A DNA stretch of 64,000 nt from Patiria miniata (taxonomy: Eukaryota > Echinodermata > Asteroidea > Valvatida > Asterinidae): NCBI RefSeq assembly GCF_015706575.1, contig NW_024037050.1:4960001-5024000 (forward strand), written 5' to 3'. The first letter of the stretch is position 1. Each line of letters starts with the position of its first letter. The notes under the pieces were generated by a model. The model did no database searches and had not been told where the DNA came from. It was given only the letters and a program-made list of their open reading frames with translations. The position numbers were made by a program, and so were the translations under genes. This document shows positions 11,423-22,830 of this stretch, piece by piece.

Positions 11423-13943
11423 TTTGATTTTGCGGGGGGCAAGTGTCCGGAGAAAAAACATGTCTACATTTCGGCGCGGATGTGCGGTTGCACCCCCCCC
11501 CCCCCCCCCGACATCCAAATTAAATACACAGATTATATACACATACCCAACTGTCGGAGCAGGGAGGGGGGGGGTTGCATTATTTTTAGGTAAATTCTAC
11601 AAAAAGTTTTTGAGAGAGCTGGGGGTTGACCCCCCCCCCCCCCCTCCCCTGCTGGATCCGCGCCTGGGCTACTCTTGTACGTGTACAGTGCTGGTGTGCC
11701 GGCGCGACGTCAGACCATATTATACGTCCTGTCAAAAAAAGGGGGGGGGGGTTGCACATCAGGGGCGGATCCAGGATTTTTTGCAGGGGGGGGGGTTCAT
11801 CGCCCAAAAAATCTGAAATGTAGACAGGATTTCTTTCTCCGGACTAGTCTTCAACTCCAAAAAGCAATATAGGTGGGGTGGAGGCTCATACTATACTTGA
11901 GCGCTGCTCAAATCTGGCGATTATTAACACTAGATGTGGCCTGTTTTCGAGTAGTATAATAGAGGTGTAAGTGGGCCCCCCCCCCCCCAAATAAAAAACC
12001 CCAATTTTTTTCTGCCGAGAGAAATTTTGGAAAAAAATTTGTGAACAAAATTCAACTTTTAACAAATAAAAAACAATGAAGGCCCCGCCAACCGAAATCC
12101 TGGGTGCGCCACAGTACTGAGCTGGCTCTGTCCGTATTTTGTGCAAAGGCGGACATGTATTACCAGTAAAAAAAATTGGGGTGTCAGAGCAGGGGGGGGG
12201 GACTTTCACATGTTTTATCATAATTTCTATGTTTTTTTGGGTTTTTTGGACGGCGCAGAGGGGACCCCCTCCGAATCCGCGCCTGACAGTCGCAAATTGC
12301 AACCGGCTACAGGCGGGCACGCGCGAAGCAAAATGGGGCCGGCAACATCGGCTGACGGAAAAAGCGTGTCATCATGCCCGTCAGTCGGCAGCGATGAAGA
12401 GCGCCACCTGCTGTCCGTGAATGACCATAAGTGTCCGCTTTGAACAGTGTCCTTTTATGGGTGCAATAGACTGCCATATAATAGATCCCAATGATAAATG
12501 CCCCCCACTTCAGAAAGTCACGAAAAATACGTACAATTTACCATCCAAGGTGTTCAAGACACACATCAAAATTAAACCTTATTTTTATCATTTTCAAATT
12601 TTCGTCATTTCAATTTTTGGGGGTAATCTAATGACTTTTGGGAGAAATTTCCATCCAAATATGATCACCCCTTAAAATATAGTTCTGAAGCCCATCGCCA
12701 TTTTGAAAAACGTTGCCTACACTCCATTGCTAAATAGAGCGCTTTTAAGGCTCCAATTTCATACAAATTGTACAGAAATACAAGCTCACGTTTCACTGCA
12801 CGGCTTCCACCTTTTTTTTGTACGAACCCTCAAGTTCATGGCCCACAATATGCTCAAATACCGAAGAATTCGAGGGCATGCAAATCGTGATTTGGCCGGC
12901 GTAGGCAATTTCGGACCGATTTATCGGCCTGCACCTAGACTGTTTCCCGGCCCCATCTAAAGATATTTTGGAAGACCACCTGAGGACAATGGGGTCTGGG
13001 AAACAGACTAGCCCGCACCCTTTAAACAGCTGCAGCAGCACGTCTTTATATATAGGCCGTGATAAGTTACCCAGAATGCCATCCTCATTTCCTTCGCAAG
13101 ATTCTGTGAAGCTCATCATAACCCTTCCCGGCCCAGCGCCCTATACATAGGTCCGGTTTGCAGGGCGGGGGTATACGAGCGACGCTCTATCGTAAAGGAT
13201 GTACATCGGTATCGTGAACAGCGCCGCGCCCCTAGTGTAATTTTGTGTCCTGGTGTAATGTTGTTTTCGTCTACATTTAAATATTCGGGTTTTTTTAATT
13301 GAAGGATGCAACTTGCTGAACATTCTAGAGATTATTTTTCACGAAAATAATGTTTGATAACAGGCTGATGAAAGGCTGTTGGGAACAGCGAACGGAATAT
13401 AGGCCTGATTTACAGTATTAACAAATAAATCCGTAAAAACAATCATCGTTTCCTTTTTTAAAGACGTACGTACCATGTTAAAAGGGTAGTGACGGAGTTG
13501 AGAATCTGTATCTGTCCAATTTCCAAATACAGAGAAAAGTAGTCAGGCGCGGATCCAGAGGGGGTCGAACCCCCGGCCCCCACCCACCCCGCTCTGATAC
13601 ACACAGAATTTGTATAGGCTAACAATTATAATAATGATAAGATCGGATATATACATCTTACGAGACTGACACCCCCCCCCCCCGCCAAAATTCCTGGATT
13701 CGCCCCTGATCGCACCTGATGCATGTTTCAAAAAAGCCTACATAATAATAGTGTTTATTGTTGCGTAACGATAAGTGTGTTTATCATACGTACAGACCTA
13801 CGACTAACAAGCCTGCCTTATACAATTTTCCAAACAAATGAAAACAGTTGACTCATTATTGCCCGATATAGCGACGTCTGTTCGTCCATGGAGCCGGCTA
13901 AAACAGATGCACACAGCAATGTTTTACGTTTCTTCGCCTATAG
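11267..13943. repeat. Array copy 4, truncated
   Basis: Follows the unit for about 2677 bp, then switches to unrelated sequence after the words CTTCGCCTATAG near 13943. The tRNA-like and GC-rich parts of the unit are therefore missing. This is the right border of the array. Confidence 0.88.
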
Positions 13944-14410
13944 TGTTTAATTTGACTCATGGTTTTGTAGATATTTGAAAAAATAGTCACACGGACCCCT
14001 TTTTCACTTGTTTGCGGACCAACTGTATATGCCTAAGGAGAATTAATTTTTGGAAGAGGAAGCACTGTTCGATCGACAAACTTCAGTTGCACAGAAACCG
14101 GTGAAAGGACAGTTTGATGGGATGCATAATTCAGTAATACTTTTCTCGGTGTTTCCTCAATATTGGCCTCGCATAAATACCAAATAAACGGCAGATCCCG
14201 AGGACGGACAGAGCACACTGTCCGAAACGTCGAGTTCTACACTCAACCAACCGGTTCTTTTCAGAACCACACTTCTTCCAAGAAGAGATTACTAACATGG
14301 TGTTACCCGCAATTTACTTTATCTCGTCATCCGCCATGCAAAGCATCAAGTTATACATAGATTATCGGCAGAGTAGGCCATCAGCCTCGGTCCAAAATTA
14401 TGACCACCGG
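13944..14410. other. Unique-looking flank of the array, no gene seen
   Basis: No reading frame of convincing quality. Contains a small stem (GGACAG/CTGTCC, about 14206-14223) followed by the word CCGAAACGTCG, reminiscent of the ends of Penelope-like elements, and the histone-type hairpin listed separately. Confidence 0.4.
14253..14290 (+). promoter_or_regulatory. Histone-mRNA-type 3' stem-loop with purine-rich downstream element
   Basis: Positions 14253-14268 read GGTTCTTTTCAGAACC: a 6-bp stem with a TTTC loop, followed by CAC, matching the layout of the metazoan replication-dependent histone 3' end signal. Ten bases further is CCAAGAAGAGA (14278-14288), close to the histone downstream element known from sea urchins (CAAGAAAGA). 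No histone reading frame lies upstream within the window, so it may belong to a mobile element or a vanished gene. Confidence 0.5.
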
Positions 14411-14697
14411 TAGCTTGAGTAACTCCAGCTCTAATGCCTATCGCATTAGAAATTTCATATTTTAGTCATCATTGTTCTGTTTAAAGTCGATTACTAGCTT
14501 CGTGAATGTCTGTTGCATCGTATGAGGTATGAATTACGGAATCTGGGTCGGGATAATATAGGGAAAATGGACCGTTTTTGTAATGCACTGGGGATTCAGA
14601 GTCCGGGATTTCTGGACTCTTACGACCCGGTACTTTTAACGTAGTTGTGACTCCAGCTCTAATGCTTTAGGCATTAGAGCTGGAGTTACTCAAGCTA
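14411..14697. mobile_element. TIR element with perfect 30-bp ends and 9-bp target duplication
   Basis: The 30 bases starting at 14411 (TAGCTTGAGTAACTCC...) are perfectly inverted at 14668-14697. The flanks are GACCACCGG and GGCCACCGG, a 9-bp direct repeat with one mismatch. An extra partial copy of the end motif makes a hairpin at about 14650-14688. The interior (about 14447-14632) is an inverted, diverged copy of 51808-51994. No coding potential; hAT- or Mutator-like by duplication length. Confidence 0.75.
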
Positions 14698-14830
14698 GGC
14701 CACCGGTATCACATGAGGGGAATAACTGTCATAGCGATTTTTGGCAAGGTATACACCTCCAGAGTTGGAAAATATGTTATAGCATTGCAGCGGTGCCAGC
14801 TTTTTGGGTGTTAGCCCCCCCAAAAAATAA

Positions 14831-15184
14831 GGCCGTCTCTGGTCAGCGCGCGCGTCGATTTTAATCATGCGCGTCGATCTTTTTTTTTCCAAAATGTTCC
14901 TTGGTAGCTCCAACAGCGCCCTCTATTTCCGCACCTCCTCAATTTTTTTTGCCAAAGACCACCAAGGAATGGGAAATTGCACCAAGGCAAATGACCGAAA
15001 GCACCAAGGCAAATTATGGAGGACACCAATGTAAATGAGGACACCAAAAAAGCAAAATAGTACCCACCTTGTCTGTACAATCCAAGCTTGAAGAAAAGAA
15101 AAAAGAAAAAAAAAAAAGCCGCGTGGCCGCGTCAATTCCGGAACTTTGGTCTGACCAGAGACCGAATATATTTTTTTTGTGGCC
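14831..15184. mobile_element. Second copy of the GGCC-ended Harbinger-like MITE (inverted)
   Basis: Shares with 5585-5965 the GGCC ends, the GGTCTCTGGTCAG inner arm and an interior with repeated CACCAAGG words, in the opposite orientation. TAA precedes it; the right flank is ATA, so the target duplication is imperfect. Confidence 0.72.
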
Positions 15185-17123
15185 ATATCACCCTTTTTTT
15201 CTTTCTTCAAAATGTCCATCAAAATGCTTGTTACCACTCTAGGGGCGGTATACCTTGCGCATGCGCACAACAATCATTTGTGCCTTGATTTGATACTGAC
15301 CAAACCCCCAGGCTGATGGTCTAGAGCATAATTCTAGACCTGATTTTATTCAATCGTCAAAGCACGTTTAACACAGTTAGATGTTAGTGATTGAACCGTC
15401 GATCAACCAATCATTAACCCCCACCCCGGGGAGGCCGTACGGGGGTATTTACCCCCCCCCCCCAAAAAAAAAATACATTGTAAAGACTGCCCTTTTCCAT
15501 TCAAGCGCCTTTTTTGATATCACTTGACACCATGTGCACAAACCCGATGAGACTGGTATAAAAATCCCAAATGTTTTCTCAGTAAATTTTCAATTCCATT
15601 TTCTGATGGCCTATAGGTCACTGCAGGAAAAACTTAGTGGTGTCCATGTAGAGAATTCTTCCCCTTTTGTAATCAAGCAATGCAAATATCGCCCTCCTTC
15701 TGAGACTACCATACCTCAAAAAGGATACATGTATTAAGTAAATGTGACCTTTGCTCAATCTCAAATGTAAAGCATACATCAAGGTACAGACGTGGCCTAA
15801 AATTTACAGACAGTAAATAACCTTTGTCAACAACTTTTTTCAGTGTCATTTTTAATGCATGCTCAATTTCTTTTAATATAAATGCACATAAAACCAGTTA
15901 AAAACGTTCCATTCCATAGTTTAAAAAATATATTACCAGTACCAGTAAGTCCAATGAAAAATTCTTCTTGGGGTTTTTAATTTTAAAAAAAAAGTGGTTT
16001 CCATGGATGACAATTTGTTGGTGCTTTTTCATTGCAGTGTACAATGTACAAACTTGACATCAATTAATCCTCGTGGATTTAAAATACTACATTTACTTTT
16101 AGAGAATGAGAAAGCATAATCAAAAAGTGACAGTCACTTTCCTAAAATTGCTTTTGGTTGAATAACCATTAGGCCTATGGTATCTTGATTTAAAAGAATG
16201 CTTAGGCACCATGAAGCTCATCTCAGCATTATGCCAACAAAGCGAATAACTTTGCTCAAATGGTTTAGTCTGGTTCCCTGACCTGACAAATTCCCCGACG
16301 CCTTCCCCCATGCCCAGATATCTAAATTGAAGATTCATCAGTCAGGATCTTTTGGTCTGATGGGAACCTGACTAAAATTGGTTTTGGTTAAATAATCATT
16401 ATGATACATCTTGATTTAAAAGATTGTGTAAAGCACTATATAGCTCATTGTCATTTCGCCCTTTCAACAATTTATTTACAAATTAGCTTTTGCAATTCAC
16501 CGATGTATAAACACTATATACTCAGTGTGTTACCTCCCGAGTGAAAGTTGGACTTCGGTGAAGGGTAAAACCTAATTTGATTAACATCACCCTGACGCAA
16601 AAAGAATCCCATCTTATGACAAATTTTATTACACTTATGCATTTTTTTTGTTAAATAAAAACACAAAATTGATTATAAATAATACAGATTTTTAATATGA
16701 TCAGCCAATAACTCAGTGCGGGATTTCAGATTCAATATATTTACCTCAAATGGGTTTGACCTTTTAACGGTAATATAACTTTATCATGGCTCAGTATGTT
16801 AGGAAAAACAAAGATCCAGCATACTCTACGTAAAAAAGATATTGCATACTTGGCAAGGCAATATTTACCAGCTGATAGGGCTGGGATTTTACATTTTTAT
16901 TATTGTAAATGTTTATAAAAAACTGTTTAGCCATTTGGACCAATCTTAACACTGTACACTGATACAAACCCCCTTCAATAGGGAAAGCATTGTGCTAGCT
17001 ATTGTTCAGAAAATCCGTCATGTGGCAGTTGCTTGAAAAAAAAAACTGGAGCAATGCTTTCGCCATTGCGAGGGGCCACATGACATGAATGACCGGCAAA
17101 ATACAAGAAAGCATATAAACACA
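15185..17123. other. Gene-free stretch with minor duplications
   Basis: AT-rich, no supported gene. Holds a poly-C/poly-A junction near 15450-15472 and a diverged direct duplication of about 60 bp (near 16142 and 16374, sharing ATCTTGATTTAAAAGA). Confidence 0.5.
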
Positions 17124-17440
17124 ATAAAAGGCCCACATGGTACATGTTCATGTCTGATGAGGACTTGGAACAAAGGTTTTCCAAAGACACCGATAACCAA
17201 AATACCTGGGCCCAATGCATCAGAATAAAATAAAAGGCCCACATGGTATATGTTCATGTCTGAGGACTTGGAACAATTACAAAGGTTTCGTAAGATACCA
17301 ATAAGCAAAATACCTGGGCCCAATGCGTCAGAATAAAATAAAAGGCCCACATGGTATATGTTCATGTCTAAGGACTTGGAACAAAGGTTTTCCTAAGATA
17401 CCGATAACCCAAATACCTGGGCCCAATGCATCAGAAAGTT
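17124..17440. repeat. Three-copy tandem repeat, period ~107 bp
   Basis: The words AAAAGGCCCACATGGTA, TTCATGTCTGA and CCTGGGCCCAATGC recur at about 17126, 17231 and 17339 with small differences. The minus strand stays open across part of it (17018-17365), but the translation is just the repeat and is not taken as a gene. Confidence 0.85.
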
Positions 17441-18223
17441 TCCGTGTACAAACCTTATGGGACATGTTGAGAAAAATCATGTATTCAAACAATAGCAACA
17501 AAAGAAGGGAACAATAAGGGTCCTCAGCGGTTTAGTAAAACCAAACTATGTGTGGTCCTACCACACTCATACACGCGAACCAACACTGACCGCAGTGTCT
17601 AAAGTAGAAGTGAATGCAGAATAGCAGACACAGTGAAGGAAACAAAGGAAGCAATGATGAAACAGAGAAATGCCAAGGCAGCAATGACACATCCTCAAAT
17701 GGGGTGCAACCGTAAACAGATGAGGTAAGCAAGCCATGTTGAACAATTTGGCAGCATGCCTATGATGATCTGGTGCAGAAACATGAGTTATATACACAGT
17801 GCGCTGAAGATAACAGAATTTGATCAAGAAGAAGCCTGGTTAAAAAAAATTGCCAGCAAATTTCATCAACATGAAATGTGAAGCAGCAGATTATATGAAA
17901 GTTGCTGGTTAAAGCCGTGTTCCCATTGGACTTTTTCTTCAGCGGCCACGCGGGAAAGTTACCGTGACTGGCTTTGGTGTAATTCTACCGTGCGTTCCCA
18001 CCTGGACTTATATTCCGCGACGGAACGGTTCATTCGCTGTTCGAGACTGGCAGAATGTCACACATTGCGGGCGCTGTGCACAGTCACCTTTGACCTATGC
18101 GGGATATGACGTGCCTGTGACGTATTTTTCGCGCGCTGAATTTAGTGGGCCACGTCAACGTCAACACTGACGCGATGCGACGCTAGCACACAAAGATCAT
18201 TGTACTACAAACAACTCAACAAA

Positions 18224-18617
18224 ATGGCCTCTTCTTCCGGAATTCCTTCTTCCATGTCTTCAAGCTCTTGTTCCACCCCAAATGCTCCGTCGACGAAGCC
18301 GAAGGCCCCGAGAAAAAGAAATCGAAGACAGCAAGTGAGTCCAGTGGTTCCACCCCAAATGCTCCGTCGACGAAGCCGAAGGCCCCGAGAAAAAGAAAAT
18401 CGACAGCAAGTGAGTCCGATGGGCCTGGGGGGAAACGTAAAAAGAACTGGGGACATCCTGAAACTGTGGGATTAATTGCGATCTGGGGGTCGGTGCAATA
18501 CCAAGCCGGCTTCGAAGTCACGATCCCCAACCAGCCAAACTCCAACAAGGGTTTGGTGGAGTCCAATTTATTGGAATTTGCAAGGATGAGGAAGGTTCCT
18601 AATAAATCACCCCAAGT
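18224..18617 (+). pseudogene. Myb/SANT-like domain fragment behind a duplicated basic linker
   Basis: From the ATG at 18224 the translation is a Ser-rich start followed by TPNAPSTKPKAPRKR. A 76-bp unit coding this basic stretch is present twice in tandem (about 18273 and 18349), and 76 is not a multiple of three. The second frame then runs KRKKNWGHPETVGLIAIWG and on to about 18617, resembling the first two helices of a Myb/SANT-like domain such as those encoded beside PIF/Harbinger transposases. It ends at a possible splice donor (GTGAGT). No continuing exon was found, so it is probably a remnant; family assignment is tentative. Confidence 0.42.
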
Positions 18618-18896
18618 GAGTTAGCGTCAATGCCAGCTAAATAAAAATTAGAAATGAACAAGTTTCAAAATTCTTTTTATTGCCATTTTCCCCTCTGAAG
18701 TCACTTTTAAATGCCTTGCTACTTGAAGGATTTGTATTTTATTTGTATTATTGGACCGAAAGCTGTTTCTATCATGTTTTAATTGAAACCCAGAATGTGT
18801 GTGGATCATTGATGGATTGGCCATGCTTCAACAAATGAGCCCCAAACACATGCCAGTGAGCATGGGCAAACTTGCTGAGAAGATTCTTATAGTCAG

Positions 18897-19467
18897 TTGG
18901 TGAACTTGGCATGCAACCGTGAATCAAACAGTGTCCACTTCGTCACAGACAGATACCCCAAGATCAGCTTAAAAACTGCTGAAAGGAAACGCAGGGCAGC
19001 CACTGGGTCCCAGAAGATAAAGATTTCAAAGCCTTCGCAGCCCATTCTGAAACAGTGGAAAAAGTATCTGGCAAATGGCTTCAACAAAGAGAAGTTGGTA
19101 GAATTCCTCTTCAGCACTTGGAGAAAAAGGAATGTAAAGAGCTTGAAAGGGGTTGTACTGGTTGGTACAGCAATTCCATCTCACCCAACAAGCGAATTGT
19201 AGATGTAAAAGAGATCTCTGAGCTACACTGTTCACACAAAGAAGCTGACAGCAGAATGTTGTTGCATGCCAGCTACATCGCCATCCTGCGACAGTGACAT
19301 AGTCATCAAGAGCCCAGACACCAATGTGTTTGTGATAGGCATTTCTCTATCCTCTGATCATGTCAGTTCAACCTATATTTCCACACTGAGAGATGAAAAT
19401 GTTGGTACTATTCACCTACAAGCTATAAGGAAGCACCTTGGAGATCTGTCTATGATGAACTTGTAGC
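18897..19467 (+). pseudogene. Decayed copy of the invertebrate 'HEEADTRMLLHA' family
   Basis: Successive frames read VHFVTDRYPKISLKTAERKR, ILKQWKKYLANGFNKEKLVE, HCSHKEADSRMLLHASY and SPDTNVFVIGISLSSDH. I recognise these as conserved blocks of a multicopy, uncharacterised protein family spread through fish, cnidarian and echinoderm genomes. The blocks are in order but not in one frame, with about two breaks, so this is a pseudogene. Function unknown; the Asp-rich SPDT block looks nuclease-like (inference). No upstream or downstream partner was recognised. Confidence 0.55.
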
Positions 19468-20254
19468 GACACATAAAAAAAATCCAATTACATGTATGTC
19501 CTTTTGGCTGACCATACCCTTTTTGTGGCCCAAGGTCAAAGTGTGTTGTACTGTGGAGACATAAAAACTCCTACAAACAAGTGCACATGTAAATATCACC
19601 ATCTCTGTTATTGTTATATTCAGTCATTTTACTATGTCGCTTTAATCAACTTTTCATCAGTTTCCATCGTTTTCTACTGTGTATAGTTTCATCATCTTTA
19701 TTAGTAAATATCTTCGTCCATTTCATCTCCTTCAACTGTACATAACTGTTAGTCCTCGTGAAAGTTATTATTGCCATACTCCCTCTAGCCTCAGATGGTA
19801 TAAGTACACGATTTACTCATTTTCTACCCGTTCACGATCGCTACAACACCCTCAAAACAGAATTGATTAAGCGGATATTTGCCTCGGAGCAAAAACATCA
19901 GATTGCGACAGTTACTACTTGATGAGCATGTTCAGATTTTCTTTAATTAATGAATTTCTATTAAGAAAAAAAAAACATTTTTGGGGAGACAACTGGGTTG
20001 ATTCCCCCCCCCCCCCCCCTTCTGGATCCGTGCCTGATCTTGGAAACATATTGTACTAGATAATTCTAAGCTTCGTGGAAGTACAGAATCGTTCAGAATC
20101 TGTGATGATACTCGGATTTCCATCCCCACATTGTTATGCAAAATTTTGTTAACACAATTCTCTGTTTATGTCCTTCCTATACATTGCCCCAACGGCAATG
20201 ACAACAAGTTTCTGTACTGTTTGTGTACAGATCAATTTGGGCGTCATCAAATCT
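19468..20254. other. Gene-free stretch with a poly-C element end
   Basis: No supported gene. At about 20006-20036 a C17 run is followed by CTGGATCCGTGCCTG, matching the ends of the GGATCC elements in the array, so that family is also dispersed. Confidence 0.5.
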
Positions 20255-20289
20255 GATCCCTCCTCAGTGAAAGGACTAATATTGCAATC

Positions 20290-21060
20290 ATGAAAACTCT
20301 GAACAAGTACGTCCCAACAAGAGGCAAAGAAGTTATTCCAGAGTGCTGCAACGCTGACCAACTGTCAGTAGAGAGAATGGCAAATGCCAGGATGGCCCTG
20401 GCGCATCATCGTAATCCATCAATAGAATGGCTGGTCTAGAACCACAGCCCAACAGTTTCACCTCCCCATGTTGCTTATTCAGGTTTCACAAGGCGACCTT
20501 CAAATCATGTGCAAGGCTCAACTACATCATTTCCCAATGTTTTTCTTAATTTGTAAAAACATAACAGTTGAAGATGACAAATTGTTTGGGCAAAGACTGA
20601 AAAAAAAATATTTAAAGAAAAACAGGCAACCACGATTAATTACTTTGAGTCCTTTTCACATACAAATAATTTGAAACGAAACAATATATGTAATATATGT
20701 GTATGTATACGAAGCTCTGCAAAGTCGCGACAGCCGATACAGTGAAAGTGCAGTGGTACAGAGGGCAGTAAAATGTATGTAGTTGTAACATTCAAATATC
20801 TAAATGGTCATTAAGGAAGTCAACATACGCCTCAGGTTTTGCCAAAAATATACCATTCGGGAAATATCCCAAAAGATATGTTTTATAGTATTGTTTTAAT
20901 ATTTCTGTATTGTTCATTTAATAAGGACTACATGGACAAATTCTACAAGCCAGCAAGTGCTTCACAACGGGGAACTCTCTATAACATAGGGGACAAATTC
21001 AGACACAAGAACATGAAGAACGTCAAGAGCAAAGTGTCAACATGCTTCAATCATGCCACC
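20290..21060 (+). pseudogene. Fragments resembling DUF6589-type transposon-associated genes
   Basis: Around 20290-20440 a frame reads LNKYVPTRGKEVIP then NADQLSVERMANARMALAHH; around 20930-21050 another reads DKFYKPASASQRGTLYNIG. These resemble the DQLT.ER.R and ERGTLY blocks of DUF6589 proteins, a large uncharacterised family. The pieces are separated and out of frame, so this is decayed. A 251-bp duplication (20813 and 21064, sharing AAGGAAGTCAACATA) lies over the second block. Family assignment from memory of motifs only. Confidence 0.35.
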
Positions 21061-21199
21061 GTTAAGGAAGTCAACATATGCTTCAAGTTTTGCCAAAAAT
21101 ATACTATACAGGACAAAATATCCCCCAAAAATATGTTTTCTAGTATTCTGTTTTATCATTTTTGTTTTGTTCATTTAATAAGGACTATATGAACAAATT

Positions 21200-22286
21200 C
21201 TACAACCCAACCCAGCCAGTGCTGCCCAATTCAAAATCATATTTGTACAAAGCCTTCGAAAAACAATCAATTAGCCTAATATAATAATAACGTATCTTAG
21301 TTTCCCAATGGGCAGTTCAATAATTAACATTGTTCTTATTTGTATAACACAGTGTATGATCAGTAGATTCGTATTGATGTTGTGATTTGTCTAACCCATC
21401 TTTGAACAAATCCAAGGTGATCATCCCCACTTCTTTAACTACAAAATCTTGCACCACAGTTTTGTCCCATCAATGCTTGCATTTAAAAAGACATAATTGA
21501 AATACAACCATTTGCTTTCGCAAAGCCTTGGGTTCAAGTGTGCAGCGTGTCCTTTATTGACTCTATCAAAGTGACACTGAAATTGACTTTTAATTCATTA
21601 TTATTTTGTGAATATTTTAAAGACTTATTTCTACAGAGCAAACTCTTTCTCCTGCTGAAGTCAAATTGTACAATCGATGTGTAGTCCTACAATTGAAGGA
21701 GAAACATGGCAAGTTTAATATTGAAAAACATATCAGTCTACCCGTTCTTTAAACATGACACTATTAATGCAATGTTTGCAACCAAGCAGACAGGGACCAT
21801 TATTGGTCACAATTAAGATGTGCCCGATTAGTTACAAATTATGGAACTATGACAAGAATGTTCGGGACTTGTCCATTGCACAACTGTGGCATGAAGCTCA
21901 GTTTTGTGCAGTAAAATAGCCTTGCTATTAGAATGAGGAAGAAAAGAACTCTTACTTTTCCATTTCAAAAGACTGATCATCTGTTTTTACTCCTTCCTTT
22001 CTCATCTGCCAATGTCAAACCTACATGTTTGACATTTCACTAAACGTAATTCGCATACGTCTTATTCTTGGCAATCCTAGAGATGGTAATGTAACTTTGC
22101 TTTGTTTTCTCAAACTGAAACTGTTTAGGAGGGTACAGTCTTCAAGAAACTCTTGAAACACTTCAACACTGCACTACAGTCCCTGTTCTCCACTTCATTG
22201 TTGATATTCACTGTCAACAATGCCTTTTGCTGGGCGCTGTAAATTTCCAAAACTGTTCAGCATTTGACAAAGACAGTGGCTTGCAG
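21200..22286. other. Unassigned stretch, possible further pseudogene debris
   Basis: Short runs of protein-like translation, for example about 21640-21750 on the plus strand (LSPAEVKLYNRCVVLQLKEK), but no frame persists. No repeat structure recognised. Confidence 0.3.
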
Positions 22287-22830
22287 TTATCCAAACTTGT
22301 AAATATGGGAATCCCTCAGTTAAATTTTCTCAATGTTTCAGACAGGATCGTTGCAAGTAAGAAGATTGCCTCTGAAGACCACAAGTTCTATAGAACACAC
22401 ATTATACTCCACCTGCTCCTGACGAATGCTGCTCGAACCAGCGTCATCGAAAGGATGGAGTTGCAGGAGTTTGAAGTAGCCACCTCACAACTTATCCAAA
22501 CTTGTAAATATGGGAATCCCTCAGTTAAATTTTGTCCATGTTTCAGGGAGGATTGTTGTAAGTAAGAAGATTGCCTCTGAAGTCCACAAATTCTTCGGAA
22601 CACACATAATACTCCACTTGCTCCTGACAAATGCTGCTTGAACCAGCGTCATCGAAAGGATGGAGTTGCAGGAGTTTGAAGTAGCCACCTCACAACTTAT
22701 CCAAACTTGTAAATATGGGAATCCCTCAGTTAAATTTTGTCCATGTTTCAGGGAGGATTGTTGTAGGTTAGAAGATTGCCTATGAAGACCACAAATTCTT
22801 CAGAACACACATACAGTATACTGTTTCTCA
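22287..22830. repeat. 205-bp tandem duplication, about 2.6 copies
   Basis: TTATCCAAACTTGTAAATATG begins at 22287, 22492 and 22697, exactly 205 bp apart, and the intervening sequence matches closely. The period is not a multiple of three, so any original reading frame would be disrupted. Confidence 0.88.

Larger units (their letters stand above)
1..13943. repeat. Tandem array of a ~3.87-kb composite unit (four copies)
   Basis: The words at position 1 recur at 3866, 7389 and 11267 in the same orientation, giving steps of 3865, 3523 and 3878 bp. Copies look nearly identical by eye over kilobases; differences are mostly in homopolymer length plus one deletion and one insertion in copy 2. Each unit holds many poly-C or poly-G runs of 8 to about 25, three elements whose ends carry a GGATCC core, a tRNA-like segment and a GC-rich stretch. 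The array leaves the window on the left and stops at about 13943. Translations over it are proline/glycine runs in several frames and are not genes. Confidence 0.93.

Noticed and set aside
17018-17365. Minus-strand frame of 115 codons containing repeated LLFYSDALGPGIL
   Set aside because: It is the translation of the 107-bp tandem repeat and nothing else supports a gene.
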